Positions 46,026 through 54,718 of a DNA stretch of 64,000 bases are shown one piece after another. Origin of the DNA: Streptococcus parasanguinis (lineage in GTDB: Bacteria; Bacillota; Bacilli; Lactobacillales; Streptococcaceae); NCBI RefSeq assembly GCF_023109675.1, contig NZ_JALDUR010000005.1, positions 62,001 through 126,000 of the forward strand, read 5' to 3'. Position 1 is the stretch's first letter; each line of letters starts with the position of its first letter. The notes beneath the pieces are model-generated. The model did not search any database, was not told the origin of the DNA, and saw only the letters and a program-made list of their open reading frames with translations. A program made the position numbers and the translations under genes.

Positions 46026-48257
46026 TTACAAGTCTTCATTCTCTTCACTGGAATAAATCACTTCAAAGAGACGTTGACGCAAACCTTCCTCTAAAGGTGT
46101 AATGATCTTCATCAACTGTTTCCAATCCTTGGCTGTTGAACAAGCCGCAAATAATTCATTCTTCCTATCGTAGGCCAGGTTGGCAGATTTCAAGAGCTCA
46201 AACATCCGATCTTCTTTTGCAGTAGGACGCGATTGCAGCTCACCCATCGCAATTTCTTGACTTTGATTGTCTACTAAGATAGGGGCTGTCTTTAAGGTAT
46301 GGAGGAAGAACCGGTGCTGTCTCTTTTCAGGAAGCAGCGTTAGATCACCTGTTAAATCCAGCCTAATCTTTCTTTCATCCCAATTGACAGTTAGGCGGGT
46401 TTCAACCCTGTTATCTCCTTCTCCTTCAACGAGTACGAAGGAACGATTGTCACCTGGGAAAAGATGCCAGTCCAGCATTTCTGGTAGCTCTACCCCTGTC
46501 TGCGGTTGTGCATCCATAGGGATGATGGCTCCTGCACGCGCAAAGACCGGAATATCCTGGCTAGCTCTAAAGACTGTAAGCTTGCCTTTTCCTTCGTACT
46601 TCCAATCATGGAAGAAATCATACCAAACTCCGTCTGGGAACCAAACACTCACAGAAGCACTATGAAAGACCGGATCCAGCGATTCGGTAATTGGGGCCAC
46701 CATGAGTTCACTACCAAAGAAATATTGATTTTTAGCCTCATAAGCCTCTTCTTCGTTTGGGTAATGGTAATAGAGGGGCTGAACCAAAGGCAGTCCTTCT
46801 TCATGCGTCGCCACATTCATGGTGTAAAGATAAGGCAGTAAGCTGTGACGCAGGCGCAAATACTGCTTCATCCAGCGACAGGTCTCAGGCGAGTAAAACC
46901 ACGGTTCCTTGCTGTTAAAGGCATTACAAGAACTATGGAGACGATTGATCGGACTAAAGACCCCAAACTGCAACCAGCGAAGAGCCAAGTCTTCATCATA
47001 GTAACCCCGCATATGGCCACCAATATCGTGACTCCACCACGTATAGCCGATATTTGAAGCTGTGCTGGTAAAATAGGGTTGAAAGGCTAGGGATTCCCAA
47101 GTCACAATGGTATCCCCTGAAAAACCGATCGGATACCGGTGGCTGCCAGGACCCCCATAACGCGATAAGATGAGACCAGCTTGGCCTTTTCGGCAATTGT
47201 CTAGATAATGATAGTGATTTAACAACCAAAGGGGATCCATCTTGCCATGACTTCCCTGTTGCCAATCAATCCACCAAAAGTCGACTCCTTGATTTTCCAA
47301 GGGATGGTGGACATCTTCGAAATAAGCTTCGCGAAAGGCTGGACTGTAAAAGTCAAAGCTAGCCGCTTCTTCTTTTTCCGCATCTAATCCCAAGCGTTTT
47401 GCGACCTTGGGGTAAGCATCTTCGAAGGCGCGAATGCCATCTGCTGGATGGACATTTAAGGTCACCTTTAAACCACGCTCATGCAGACCATGTAAGAAGG
47501 CAGCTGGATCAGGAATCAAGTCCCGGTTCCAACTATAGCCCGTCCAACCACTTCCAAAGCGAGCAGGAATTGCTGTCTTGTGCCAGTCCATATCGATCAC
47601 ACTGACAGCCAAAGGCACCCCTTCAGCTTTGAAACGATCCATTAAATCTGTGTACTCCTGACTGGTATAAGGCCAATACCGACTCCACCAGTTTCCCAGA
47701 GCATAACGTGGCAAGAGGGGTGGTTGTCCCGTCAGATGGTAAAAATCTTTCAAGGCCCCTAGATAATCGCGCCCATAACCGAAGAAATACAGATCCACTT
47801 CTGAACATGACCGTGCTCTAAATCCGCTTTCGACATCATACAAGTAGGAACTGGAATCGTCCAAAAGAGCATAACCGGCCTTGCTCAAGATCCCATCTTC
47901 CAACTCCATAGCTCCATCGACCTCGTCAAGCGTCCGACTGGTACCTTTCAAGGTCTCAGGCTGATCTCCATAGTGCCACCGGCTACCATAGACTGCATAC
48001 TGACCCTTGAGCTCAATAAAAAGCCGATCCGGTGTAAAAGGTCCCTTTTCAAAATGAAGGTGGAGATGCTCCGTATGCAGATCGAGGACCTCTTCTGTCT
48101 CTACGACCTCATAAGCAACAGGTCCAAAATCACGATTTTGCACAACTTGCGTCTGACCATCTTCAAAAACACCATCCTCTGAGTATTCTAAGCGAACCAA
48201 AGATTCCGTTAATACGGAGATTCGGTAGTTATCTCCCTGTATCACTGATCCTGCCAT
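46026..48257 (-). CDS. GH31 alpha-glucosidase family protein
   Basis: A 743-residue GH31 glycosidase without a signal peptide, so it acts in the cytoplasm on alpha-linked oligosaccharides. The catalytic nucleophile is the Asp in VDFWWIDWQQG (near residue 330) and the acid/base is the Asp in GFSGDTIVTWES (near 390). The N-terminal galactose-mutarotase-like domain and C-terminal beta domain are both present. Substrate (maltose, nigerose, isomaltose or xyloside) cannot be fixed; the dexB neighbour suggests alpha-glucans. AGGAGG precedes the ATG. Confidence 0.88.
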   Translation of the reverse strand: MAGSVIQGDNYRISVLTESLVRLEYSEDGVFEDGQTQVVQNRDFGPVAYEVVETEEVLDLHTEHLHLHFEKGPFTPDRLFIELKGQYAVYGSRWHYGDQPETLKGTSRTLDEVDGAMELEDGILSKAGYALLDDSSSYLYDVESGFRARSCSEVDLYFFGYGRDYLGALKDFYHLTGQPPLLPRYALGNWWSRYWPYTSQEYTDLMDRFKAEGVPLAVSVIDMDWHKTAIPARFGSGWTGYSWNRDLIPDPAAFLHGLHERGLKVTLNVHPADGIRAFEDAYPKVAKRLGLDAEKEEAASFDFYSPAFREAYFEDVHHPLENQGVDFWWIDWQQGSHGKMDPLWLLNHYHYLDNCRKGQAGLILSRYGGPGSHRYPIGFSGDTIVTWESLAFQPYFTSTASNIGYTWWSHDIGGHMRGYYDEDLALRWLQFGVFSPINRLHSSCNAFNSKEPWFYSPETCRWMKQYLRLRHSLLPYLYTMNVATHEEGLPLVQPLYYHYPNEEEAYEAKNQYFFGSELMVAPITESLDPVFHSASVSVWFPDGVWYDFFHDWKYEGKGKLTVFRASQDIPVFARAGAIIPMDAQPQTGVELPEMLDWHLFPGDNRSFVLVEGEGDNRVETRLTVNWDERKIRLDLTGDLTLLPEKRQHRFFLHTLKTAPILVDNQSQEIAMGELQSRPTAKEDRMFELLKSANLAYDRKNELFAACSTAKDWKQLMKIITPLEEGLRQRLFEVIYSSEENEDL

Positions 48258-48322
48258 TTGTCTTTCCTCCTCTTTTTATAGGGCATCTGACTGCCCGCTT
48301 TTTATCTGCTCCGCTTCACTAG

Positions 48323-48334
48323 GTAAGCGCTTAC
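48323..48334 (-). promoter_or_regulatory. GTAAGCGCTTAC operator of the GH31-dexB region
   Basis: This perfect 12-base palindrome has the AAGCGCTT core of LacI/CcpA-family sites and lies a few bases after the -10, overlapping the expected start of transcription. A sugar-specific LacI-type repressor or CcpA could bind. Confidence 0.7.
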
Positions 48335-48340
48335 GATTTT

Positions 48341-48369
48341 ACTATAGCACTCAAAAAAAGGCCTGTCAA
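48341..48369 (-). promoter_or_regulatory. Promoter of the GH31 gene
   Basis: On the minus strand a perfect TTGACA (48364-48369) is followed after 17 bases by TATAGT (48341-48346), with TG one base before it. This is a very strong promoter, as needed when a repressor controls it. Confidence 0.85.
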
Positions 48370-48403
48370 CACTTGACAGAGTCTTTCCTAAAATTTTATA
48401 AGA

Positions 48404-49162
48404 TCAACTTCCCCAATTGATCAAGAGATACATAAGACTCGAGCCAAACATATCTCCCAAGGCATGCATGAGGAAAAATGGCAAGAGATTCTTGACGACC
48501 TTCTTGTACATGAAGTAATAAAAGAGTCCATAAATGACGCCAATCACAAGGGCCCAGAGAAGCCCCTGATAGGTGTGGAAAGAAAAACGGATCAGAGTTG
48601 AAAAGGCCAGCGCCTTCCATTTGTTCTTCTCACTTACCGAAGTCATTAAGCCCAAAAAGAAAAATTCTTCATAAAATCCATTGAGCAAACCATAAGCAAT
48701 TGCCATGGGACTCAAAGCCATGAACTTATGGAGGATCTGCATAGGATCGATAAAAGGCCAAAGACTCGGACTTAGGTAATTGTATTCACCCGAAACCGTT
48801 GAGATCACATCTCCAAAAAGTCCCATCGCTGCAAAGAGCAGGGGCACCCAGATCAAGGTGGACCACTTGAAGCGGATCGGCAATTGTTTAAAATCAAAGC
48901 GACGGAGCAGCAAGTAAAGAAGGGCTAGAGCCAGCAAGATCAATTGCAGGGTCATATTGCTGGAATAAGCAGCTCCTTCACTTGCAGTACTGCTACTGCT
49001 TGTGGCTACTGCAGTCTGCGCAACTGGCTGAAAACTGGCTAAAAACAGCTGGGTCGAGCGGACAATGAATTGCCCAAAGAGAATGACCGTCACAATGCCA
49101 ATATCAAACCATTTGAGCTCTTTTAAGGGCTGTTTGGGTCGTATTCTGTTAAAAAATGTCAT
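48404..49162 (-). CDS. CPBP family intramembrane metalloprotease
   Basis: A 252-residue membrane protein with about seven hydrophobic segments. The CPBP/Abi motifs are present: EE followed by FFFLGL in NGFYEEFFFLGL (near 165), the FSFHTYQG motif (near 194) and HALGD (near 235), which provide the Glu and His residues of the active site. Homologues process lipid-modified or prenylated proteins or act in bacteriocin immunity. No bacteriocin genes are seen nearby, so the target is unknown. It is a single gene between the GH31 promoter and ktrA. Confidence 0.87.
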   Translation of the reverse strand: MTFFNRIRPKQPLKELKWFDIGIVTVILFGQFIVRSTQLFLASFQPVAQTAVATSSSSTASEGAAYSSNMTLQLILLALALLYLLLRRFDFKQLPIRFKWSTLIWVPLLFAAMGLFGDVISTVSGEYNYLSPSLWPFIDPMQILHKFMALSPMAIAYGLLNGFYEEFFFLGLMTSVSEKNKWKALAFSTLIRFSFHTYQGLLWALVIGVIYGLFYYFMYKKVVKNLLPFFLMHALGDMFGSSLMYLLINWGS

Positions 49163-49254
49163 CTTTCATCCTTCTATTCCCACAATGGAAGTATTTTTGT
49201 TTCTCTTACTTTAGCAATCAATGCTTAAAGAAGAGTTAACCTAGAGAAGAAAAA

Positions 49255-49277
49255 AACGACCTTTGGGCCGTTTCCAT
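49255..49277 (-). terminator. Terminator of the ktr operon
   Basis: On the minus strand AACGGCC pairs with GGTCGTT and is followed by six or seven T just after the ktrA stop. Confidence 0.85.
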
Positions 49278-49284
49278 TACACTA

Positions 49285-49950
49285 TTAGTCTAACAAATCT
49301 TGGATTCTATCTAAATATTGGTTGTCTGTCACTGCCATCACGCGCACCCCTTCAGGCCAGATAAAGTCGGGACCAATCTGAATATGAAGCGGTTGGTCTT
49401 CCGCATCTCGATAGCCGATAATATTGAGATGGTACTCCTCTCTGACAGCCAAGTCCTGAAGGCTTTTTCCTACCCAGCTAGCTGGAACCGTAAACTCAGC
49501 CACCACCACTGCTTCATCCAACTGGAAGACTTCAATCCCGTGTTGGAAGAGGATCATCTTAGCGAGGGACATCCCCGCTTCTACCTCTGGTAGGATGACC
49601 AAATCAGCTCCAATCTTCTCAAGGACTTCCTTGGTCACTTCATTCTTGACCTTGGCAATGACGTGCTCGACGCCAAGTGCCTTACAGTGCATGACCGCCA
49701 GGACACTTGATTCCAAGTTTTCTCCCGTCGCAATGACGACTGTGTCACAGTTCCCAATATCTGCCGCATCCAAGAGGTCCATTTCCGTAATGTCTCCAAC
49801 AATCCCAGTTGTAATCATAGATTCATACTGGTTGATCACATCTTCATGATCGTCAATTGCAATGATATCCACATCCTGGTCCTGCAGGGTTTTTAAGACA
49901 CTCTGTCCAAAAATCCCTAAGCCCAGAATTCCAATGGTTCGATTTGCCAT
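49285..49950 (-). CDS. ktrA: KtrA/TrkA-type potassium uptake regulatory protein
   Basis: A 221-residue cytoplasmic RCK protein that gates the K+ channel-like partner KtrB in response to nucleotides. The N-terminal Rossmann motif GILGLGIFGQSV (residues 6-17) with an acidic residue at the end of the second strand (IAIDDHED) binds NAD(H) or ATP/ADP. The C-terminal RCK_C domain begins around residue 140. The length fits KtrA rather than the duplicated TrkA of Gram-negative bacteria. It begins nine bases after the ktrB stop. Confidence 0.92.
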   Translation of the reverse strand: MANRTIGILGLGIFGQSVLKTLQDQDVDIIAIDDHEDVINQYESMITTGIVGDITEMDLLDAADIGNCDTVVIATGENLESSVLAVMHCKALGVEHVIAKVKNEVTKEVLEKIGADLVILPEVEAGMSLAKMILFQHGIEVFQLDEAVVVAEFTVPASWVGKSLQDLAVREEYHLNIIGYRDAEDQPLHIQIGPDFIWPEGVRVMAVTDNQYLDRIQDLLD

Positions 49951-49959
49951 AAGTCTCTC

Positions 49960-51342
49960 CTATCCGATAATGATGTCTGCCTTGGCATACTGCAAGGCGT
50001 CTGCCTTCTTGGCTTTGTAATTGTTCAAGCTGACCATGAGGGTCAGGGGACCTATCCGACCGATAAACATGAGGACCATGATGATGCCAAGTCCCGCTCC
50101 ATTTAAGGTTGAGGTCACATTAGCCGTCACACCTACTGTCGCTAGAGCCGACACCACCTCAAAGACCAGATACAGAAATCGTTGGCCATCCGGAGTCACG
50201 AGACAAAGGCCAAAGAGACCAAGAAGAAAGGTCAACTGGAAGATTACCGCTGTCCCCAAAGAGCGTTGCACCAAGTCTGGTGCGATGGTACGCTTACCCA
50301 AATTGGTATGTGGTAATCCAAGTAATTCCTTGCGAGCCAAAAGAACTAAGACCAGGAATGTCGTAATTTTCATGCCCCCTGCTGTCCCACCAGGTGCGCC
50401 ACCTAGAAACATCTGCAAGAGATAGATAAAAAGTGTCACTGGCCGAACTGCTGTATAATCTAAGGAGGCAAAACCGGCCGTCCGCATGCTGACAGTTTGG
50501 AAAAAGCTGACCAAGACCTTCTCTCCCAATGGCAGGGACCCAATGGTTGCCGGATTATTAAACTCGGTCAAGAGGCTGGTTACTGTCCCAAAGAGGAGAA
50601 TCGCAGCTGTTAACCAGAGAACCACCTTGGTGTGAAAGCGAAGAGTCCGTCGTCCGGATTGGTTACGGGCCTTGGTGACCAGGTCAAACCAAACCATAAA
50701 GCCCAAACCCCCTGTAATAATAAGGGCAGACAAGGTCAGATTGACCAACCAATCGGTCTGGAAGCTCATCATACTATCGCCTCCAAAATTATCAAAGCCC
50801 GCATTACAAAAGGCCGAGACCGCAACAAAGATGGAGTTAAAGATCCCATGCCCCCAGCCAAAGCGAGGGATAAAGCGGGTCATGAGGAGCAGGGCCCCCA
50901 GCCCTTCGATGGTAAAGGTGGTAATAAAGATGGAGCGGACAAAACGGGCCAAGCTCTGGTTATTGCTAAAACTAAAACTGTCCCGAATGGTCTGCCGGTC
51001 CTTGTAACTAAGTTTTTGGCGACCTTCCATAAAGAAGAGCCCAATAAAGGTCAAGATCCCTAGGCCTCCGATCTGGATCAAGAGCATACAGATCAATTGC
51101 CCCAAACCATTATAGGTCGAAGCCACCGACTGGGTAAAGAGCCCCGTCACACAGACCATGGAGACCGCTGTAAAGAGGTGGTCGATATAGCCTGCTTTCG
51201 AGCTCGCTTGCTGGACAAAAGGCAGACTCAATAAGAGCGAGCCCACCAGGATAAGCAAGGCAAAGCTGAGAAAGATTCGCCTTGCCGGAGACAGACGAGT
51301 CAGCTTGGCCCGCCATTGTTTAAAAAATAATTTGACTAACAT
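49960..51342 (-). CDS. ktrB: KtrB/TrkH-type potassium transporter
   Basis: A 460-residue K+ (or Na+/K+) translocating subunit with about eight to ten membrane segments forming four membrane-pore-membrane repeats. Selectivity-filter-like segments are seen as SMVCVTGLFTQ near 85, AFCNAGFDNFGGDS near 190, TVSMRTAGFASLD near 300 and ALATVGVTANVTS near 405. The start lacks a Shine-Dalgarno sequence and a -10-like sequence lies only six bases upstream, so initiation may be leaderless. It forms an operon with ktrA. Confidence 0.92.
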   Translation of the reverse strand: MLVKLFFKQWRAKLTRLSPARRIFLSFALLILVGSLLLSLPFVQQASSKAGYIDHLFTAVSMVCVTGLFTQSVASTYNGLGQLICMLLIQIGGLGILTFIGLFFMEGRQKLSYKDRQTIRDSFSFSNNQSLARFVRSIFITTFTIEGLGALLLMTRFIPRFGWGHGIFNSIFVAVSAFCNAGFDNFGGDSMMSFQTDWLVNLTLSALIITGGLGFMVWFDLVTKARNQSGRRTLRFHTKVVLWLTAAILLFGTVTSLLTEFNNPATIGSLPLGEKVLVSFFQTVSMRTAGFASLDYTAVRPVTLFIYLLQMFLGGAPGGTAGGMKITTFLVLVLLARKELLGLPHTNLGKRTIAPDLVQRSLGTAVIFQLTFLLGLFGLCLVTPDGQRFLYLVFEVVSALATVGVTANVTSTLNGAGLGIIMVLMFIGRIGPLTLMVSLNNYKAKKADALQYAKADIIIG

Positions 51343-51348
51343 AGCTTC

Positions 51349-51357
51349 ATTGTATCA
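51349..51357 (-). promoter_or_regulatory. Possible extended -10 close to the ktrB start
   Basis: On the minus strand TGATACAAT (complement at 51349-51357) ends six bases before the ATG. If used, the mRNA would have almost no leader. Confidence 0.4.
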
Positions 51358-51373
51358 TAAAAAGTGAAAAGAC

Positions 51374-52138
51374 CTACAAGTGATGAACCATCTCTAGGCA
51401 CAATTCTAGGGCCTTCTCAAAAGCTTCAGCACCCCAGTCACGCTGGTCATAATTTTCCAGGTCTGCAAGAGAATCTGCGGTAAATAGGAGCAAGCCCCAA
51501 ACTACATCACGAAGCTGGGCGACTGCTGCAAGTGAGGCACACTCCATCTCCACAACACGACACCCTTCTTCAATGCGATAGGCCACCTTGTCAGGTGTTT
51601 CTCTATAAAAACCGTCCGTCGACCAGGTCATGACCTCTTGATAAGGAATTTCTTTTCCTTTCAAGACAGTTTCAATGGCGGTCAGTGCACGACTGTCCAC
51701 TTCGATATAACGAGAAGGCGCTACATAATGGTAACTAGCTCCCTCATCTCGCAAGGCCTTGGTCGGGATCAAGAAGGCATTTTCTTCCATGTCCACCAAG
51801 ACGCCACAGCTTCCTGAGGAAATGATTTTCCTCACCCCATAGCCAATCAACCAATCCATGAATTGGGCAGCAGGTGCAGATCCAACTGGCGCTTGTGCCA
51901 AGCAGACTTTCTCCCCTTGGTGCTCCAGAACATAGACTGGATAAGCCTTGGTAGCTGAGACAAAGGTAGCCACTTGCTCAGCTCCAACAGTTTTGGCAAA
52001 GCGATCAATCTCATCCTCCAAGAAAGCATACACACATTTTTCAGGTAGGTGCAGATCAAGTCCCTCATGGGTCGGCATAATGACTGCCTGCGGATTGTCG
52101 TCAAACTCTAAAATAGGAATTTCATGTTTATGGATCAT
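51374..52138 (-). CDS. Nucleoside phosphorylase (PNP/UDP family)
   Basis: A 254-residue cytoplasmic enzyme of the hexameric nucleoside phosphorylase family, which splits nucleosides with phosphate to a free base and ribose 1-phosphate. The phosphate-binding SSGSCGVL (near 110), the STDGFY stretch (near 170) and the ribose-binding EMECASLAAVAQLR (near 198-211) are visible. Most similar in pattern to uridine phosphorylase-like proteins; the base preference is unknown. It begins within the stop region of the upstream acetyltransferase (4-base overlap). Confidence 0.86.
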   Translation of the reverse strand: MIHKHEIPILEFDDNPQAVIMPTHEGLDLHLPEKCVYAFLEDEIDRFAKTVGAEQVATFVSATKAYPVYVLEHQGEKVCLAQAPVGSAPAAQFMDWLIGYGVRKIISSGSCGVLVDMEENAFLIPTKALRDEGASYHYVAPSRYIEVDSRALTAIETVLKGKEIPYQEVMTWSTDGFYRETPDKVAYRIEEGCRVVEMECASLAAVAQLRDVVWGLLLFTADSLADLENYDQRDWGAEAFEKALELCLEMVHHL

Positions 52139-52704
52139 CCCTTCTCCTTTTTAACGGGTATTTCTTTAATGACACGGGCTGGGTTTCCTGCAAGGACTAC
52201 ATTGTTTCCAAAAGACTTGGTCACGACTGCCCCAGCGCCAGCGACCACATTATCACCCAGCGTGACACCAGGAAGGATGGTGACGCCTCCTCCTGCCCAG
52301 AAATTGTCCCCAATCGTAATCGGAGCCCCATACTCCAGACCAGAATTGCGTTCATCTGGATCCAGTGGGTGCAAGGGGGTCAAAAATTGGCAATTAGGAC
52401 CAATCATGGCATTCTTTCCAATCGTAATGGGACATATATCCAACATAGTCAAATTGTAATTGGCATAGAAATGCTCTCCCAGATGGATGTTGATCCCATA
52501 ATCCACAAGAACCTGACGGTTGAGATAGAGGTTTTCACCGGTAGAGCCAAACCACTTTTTGATGATGGTGGCCCCTTTTTTAGGGTCTACTTCTTGGTTA
52601 AAGGCTTCTTGTTTCTCCCGAGAAGCTTTTGCCAAAGCCCGTAATTCAGGGTCCGCAGGTCTATAATAGTCACCTGCAATCATTTTTTCATATTCACTGG
52701 CCAT
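52135..52704 (-). CDS. Maltose/galactoside O-acetyltransferase family protein
   Basis: A 189-residue left-handed parallel beta-helix acetyltransferase of the Maa/LacA family. The N-terminal MASEYEKMIAGDYYRPADPELRALAKASREK is the family helix bundle. Hexapeptide repeats follow (HLGEHFYANYNL, ITIGKNAMIGPN, ITIGDNFWAGGGV, LGDNVVAGAGAVV), with the catalytic His in LTPLHPLDPDER. It acetylates sugars using acetyl-CoA, perhaps to detoxify non-metabolised ones. It is co-transcribed with the nucleoside phosphorylase. Confidence 0.9.
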   Translation of the reverse strand: MASEYEKMIAGDYYRPADPELRALAKASREKQEAFNQEVDPKKGATIIKKWFGSTGENLYLNRQVLVDYGINIHLGEHFYANYNLTMLDICPITIGKNAMIGPNCQFLTPLHPLDPDERNSGLEYGAPITIGDNFWAGGGVTILPGVTLGDNVVAGAGAVVTKSFGNNVVLAGNPARVIKEIPVKKEKG

Positions 52705-52731
52705 AAGGAAACCTCCACGTTATTTTGACAT

Positions 52732-52760
52732 ATTATAGCAGAATTCCCCCTTTAAAACAA
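52732..52760 (-). promoter_or_regulatory. Promoter of the acetyltransferase-phosphorylase operon
   Basis: On the minus strand TTGTTT (52755-52760) and TATAAT (52732-52737) are 17 bases apart, with TGC before the -10 (extended). Confidence 0.7.
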
Positions 52761-52800
52761 ACGTCAGTAATAAGGTTTTCTAAGAAAAAGATCATAAATA

Positions 52801-52850
52801 CTTAAACACGCTTAAGAAAACTTGCACTTGCTTATAAAATGATGTACAAT
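52801..52850 (+). promoter_or_regulatory. Promoter and dyad upstream of the DeoR regulator
   Basis: TTGCAC (52822-52827) and TACAAT (52845-52850) are 17 bases apart. Just upstream lies the inverted repeat CTTAAACACGCTTAAG (52801-52816), a candidate operator, possibly for the regulator itself. Confidence 0.65.
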
Positions 52851-52881
52851 AAAGACAAGAACAGCAATAAGGAGCGAATTC

Positions 52882-53625
52882 ATGTACCAGGAACAACGGC
52901 TCGAAAAAATCCTAGAACTTTTAGAAGAGCGAAAACAGCTATCCGCTAAAGAAATGGTCGATTATTTCAAGGTCTCAAAAGATACTATCCGCAGAGACTT
53001 TGCCCTTCTGAGCCAACGCCAGCTAGTCCGTAGGACCCATGGTGGACTTCTCCCCTTAAACAAAGAACCCGGACCTTCTTACCTAGACCGTAGCCAGAGA
53101 GCCAACAAGGAAAAGACTGCCATGGCTCAAAAGGCCCTGCAATTGATCCAAGATGGACAAGTGATCTTTCTCGACGTTTCCACCTCGATGACCCTGCTTG
53201 CTGGCATGCTGAATAAGGAAGTCACGGTCTATTCGCATTCCCTTGACAATGCCATCCAGCTCAGTAGCCATTCCCAGGTTGACGTTCATCTCTTAGGCGG
53301 GAAATTCTACCCTAAAAACCGCTTCTACTATGACGCGAATCAAGCACACATGCTGGACAATCTTCGCTTTGATCTTGCTTTTTTTGGAGCGAGTAGCTTA
53401 GCCAATGGCGAAGTCACCTTTGAGGATGCTGAAGACGTTGCAGTCAAGTCTCTCGTTTTTGAACGGACTCGTACCAAGGTGCTGGTGGCAGAAAGTGCCA
53501 AGTTCCACCAACATGCTAACTACTATCTCGCTCGTCTCCAGCAATTTGACTATTGGATTACTGATCAAAAACCAAGCCCTGACATCCTTAAACAAATCGG
53601 CAGTGAAACCACTATTCTCTATTAG
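52882..53625 (+). CDS. DeoR/GlpR family transcriptional regulator
   Basis: A 247-residue repressor with an N-terminal DeoR winged helix (QLSAKEMVDYFKVSKDTIRRDFALLSQRQLVRRTHGG; residues 18-54) and a C-terminal sugar-phosphate-binding DeoRC domain (about 75-235) with FLDVSTSMTLLAG and TKVLVAESAKF. Members control sugar or sugar-alcohol genes and sense phosphorylated sugars. The next gene, a Cof-type phosphatase, begins 12 bases later, so sugar-phosphate removal and regulation may be linked. Its regulon is not evident from this window. Confidence 0.92.
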   Translation: MYQEQRLEKILELLEERKQLSAKEMVDYFKVSKDTIRRDFALLSQRQLVRRTHGGLLPLNKEPGPSYLDRSQRANKEKTAMAQKALQLIQDGQVIFLDVSTSMTLLAGMLNKEVTVYSHSLDNAIQLSSHSQVDVHLLGGKFYPKNRFYYDANQAHMLDNLRFDLAFFGASSLANGEVTFEDAEDVAVKSLVFERTRTKVLVAESAKFHQHANYYLARLQQFDYWITDQKPSPDILKQIGSETTILY

Positions 53626-53637
53626 GAGGTCCTCATT

Positions 53638-54447
53638 ATGTCTCATATTCGTCTCATCATCAGCGATATCGATGGCACCATCTTAAATGACCACCATCAG
53701 ATCGATCCACAGTTGACAGCATTGATCCCGGATTTAAAACGCGAAACCATTCCTTTCGTACTGGCCTCTGCTCGCTCTCCAAAAGGGATGGCTCCCATCG
53801 CCAGAGAACTCGGTATAGAAGACTGCCCCATGGCTTGCTACAATGGTGCCTTGATCCAAAAGGGAGAGCAGGTGCTTTTCGAGCATCCTTTGGACAAGAC
53901 GGAAGCCCGGAACTTTATCGACTGGGCCAACCAACACTTTCCTCAGGTTTCGATCAACCTCTATAGTGGAAAAGACTGGATAACCGACCGCCTTGACCAA
54001 TGGAGTCAAGAGGAGGCCCGGATTACAGGAGAAAAACCTCTCATTCTTCCCCTATTGGATCCTTTGCTGGATCCGACAAAGCCCCTCCACAAATTGCTCT
54101 TAATCGGAGAGCCAGAAGAGATCCAAGCTCTCTATCGTGCAATTCCCGCCGACGACTTTCCTTCTACCGCCTTTTATCTCTCCAAAGCCAACTACCTAGA
54201 AGTTACTGCTAAGCACGTCTCTAAAGAGGATGCTCTGGTTGAGCTCGCTAATCACTACCACTTGAGCTTAGAAGAAGTCCTCACCATGGGAGACAACTTC
54301 AACGACCTCCCTATGCTCAAAAAAGCAGGCATCGGAGTCGCTATGGGCAATGCTCCACAAGAAGTGAAAGAGGGAGCGACCGTCGTGACAAAGACCAACA
54401 ATGAAAACGGGGCTGGACAAGCGGTTGAAACCTATGTGTTGATTTAG
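53638..54447 (+). CDS. Cof-type HAD hydrolase
   Basis: A 269-residue HAD-superfamily phosphatase of the Cof subfamily. The nucleophile motif SDIDGTIL (Asp9/Asp11), motif II SARSPKG, the Lys in motif III region and the motif IV GDNFNDLPML (near 220) are present, and the C2-type cap lies between about 85 and 195. Substrate is likely a sugar phosphate, FMN or pyridoxal phosphate. It is the second gene of the deoR-like operon. Confidence 0.92.
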   Translation: MSHIRLIISDIDGTILNDHHQIDPQLTALIPDLKRETIPFVLASARSPKGMAPIARELGIEDCPMACYNGALIQKGEQVLFEHPLDKTEARNFIDWANQHFPQVSINLYSGKDWITDRLDQWSQEEARITGEKPLILPLLDPLLDPTKPLHKLLLIGEPEEIQALYRAIPADDFPSTAFYLSKANYLEVTAKHVSKEDALVELANHYHLSLEEVLTMGDNFNDLPMLKKAGIGVAMGNAPQEVKEGATVVTKTNNENGAGQAVETYVLI

Positions 54448-54510
54448 AAACATAAATAAAGTGACTAGCTAGTATTTTTTACGGATAAAAAATATAGTAG
54501 AAATGCCGAT

Positions 54511-54557
54511 AAAATAAGGATTCCTGCAAATTTGTAGAAATCCTATTTCTTTTTATA
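54511..54557 (+). terminator. Terminator of the deoR-cof operon
   Basis: AAATAAGGATT pairs (one bulged base) with AATCCTATTT and is followed by CTTTTTAT. An ACTAGCTAGT palindrome with a T-run lies further upstream at about 54462. Confidence 0.6.
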
Positions 54558-54658
54558 TAGTTTGTATATTAAACCTATTTTATGCATATTTCTCCCGTTT
54601 GGTTTTTTATCAATAACTAGGGATATAAAAACCAACAAAACCCTTGATTATTATACCG

Positions 54659-54687
54659 TTGACAAGTTTTTCAAAAACCTGTATGAT
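54659..54687 (+). promoter_or_regulatory. Promoter of the VWA surface protein gene
   Basis: A perfect TTGACA (54659-54664) and TATGAT (54682-54687) are 17 bases apart. An ATG at 54683 lies inside the -10, so it cannot be the start of translation. Confidence 0.85.
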
Positions 54688-54718
54688 AGAAAAAAGTTTA
54701 TTAAAAAGGGGACGTATT

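Noticed and set aside
54683..54718. ATG at 54683 as start of the VWA protein
   Set aside because: It lies within the -10 hexamer and would precede the transcript.
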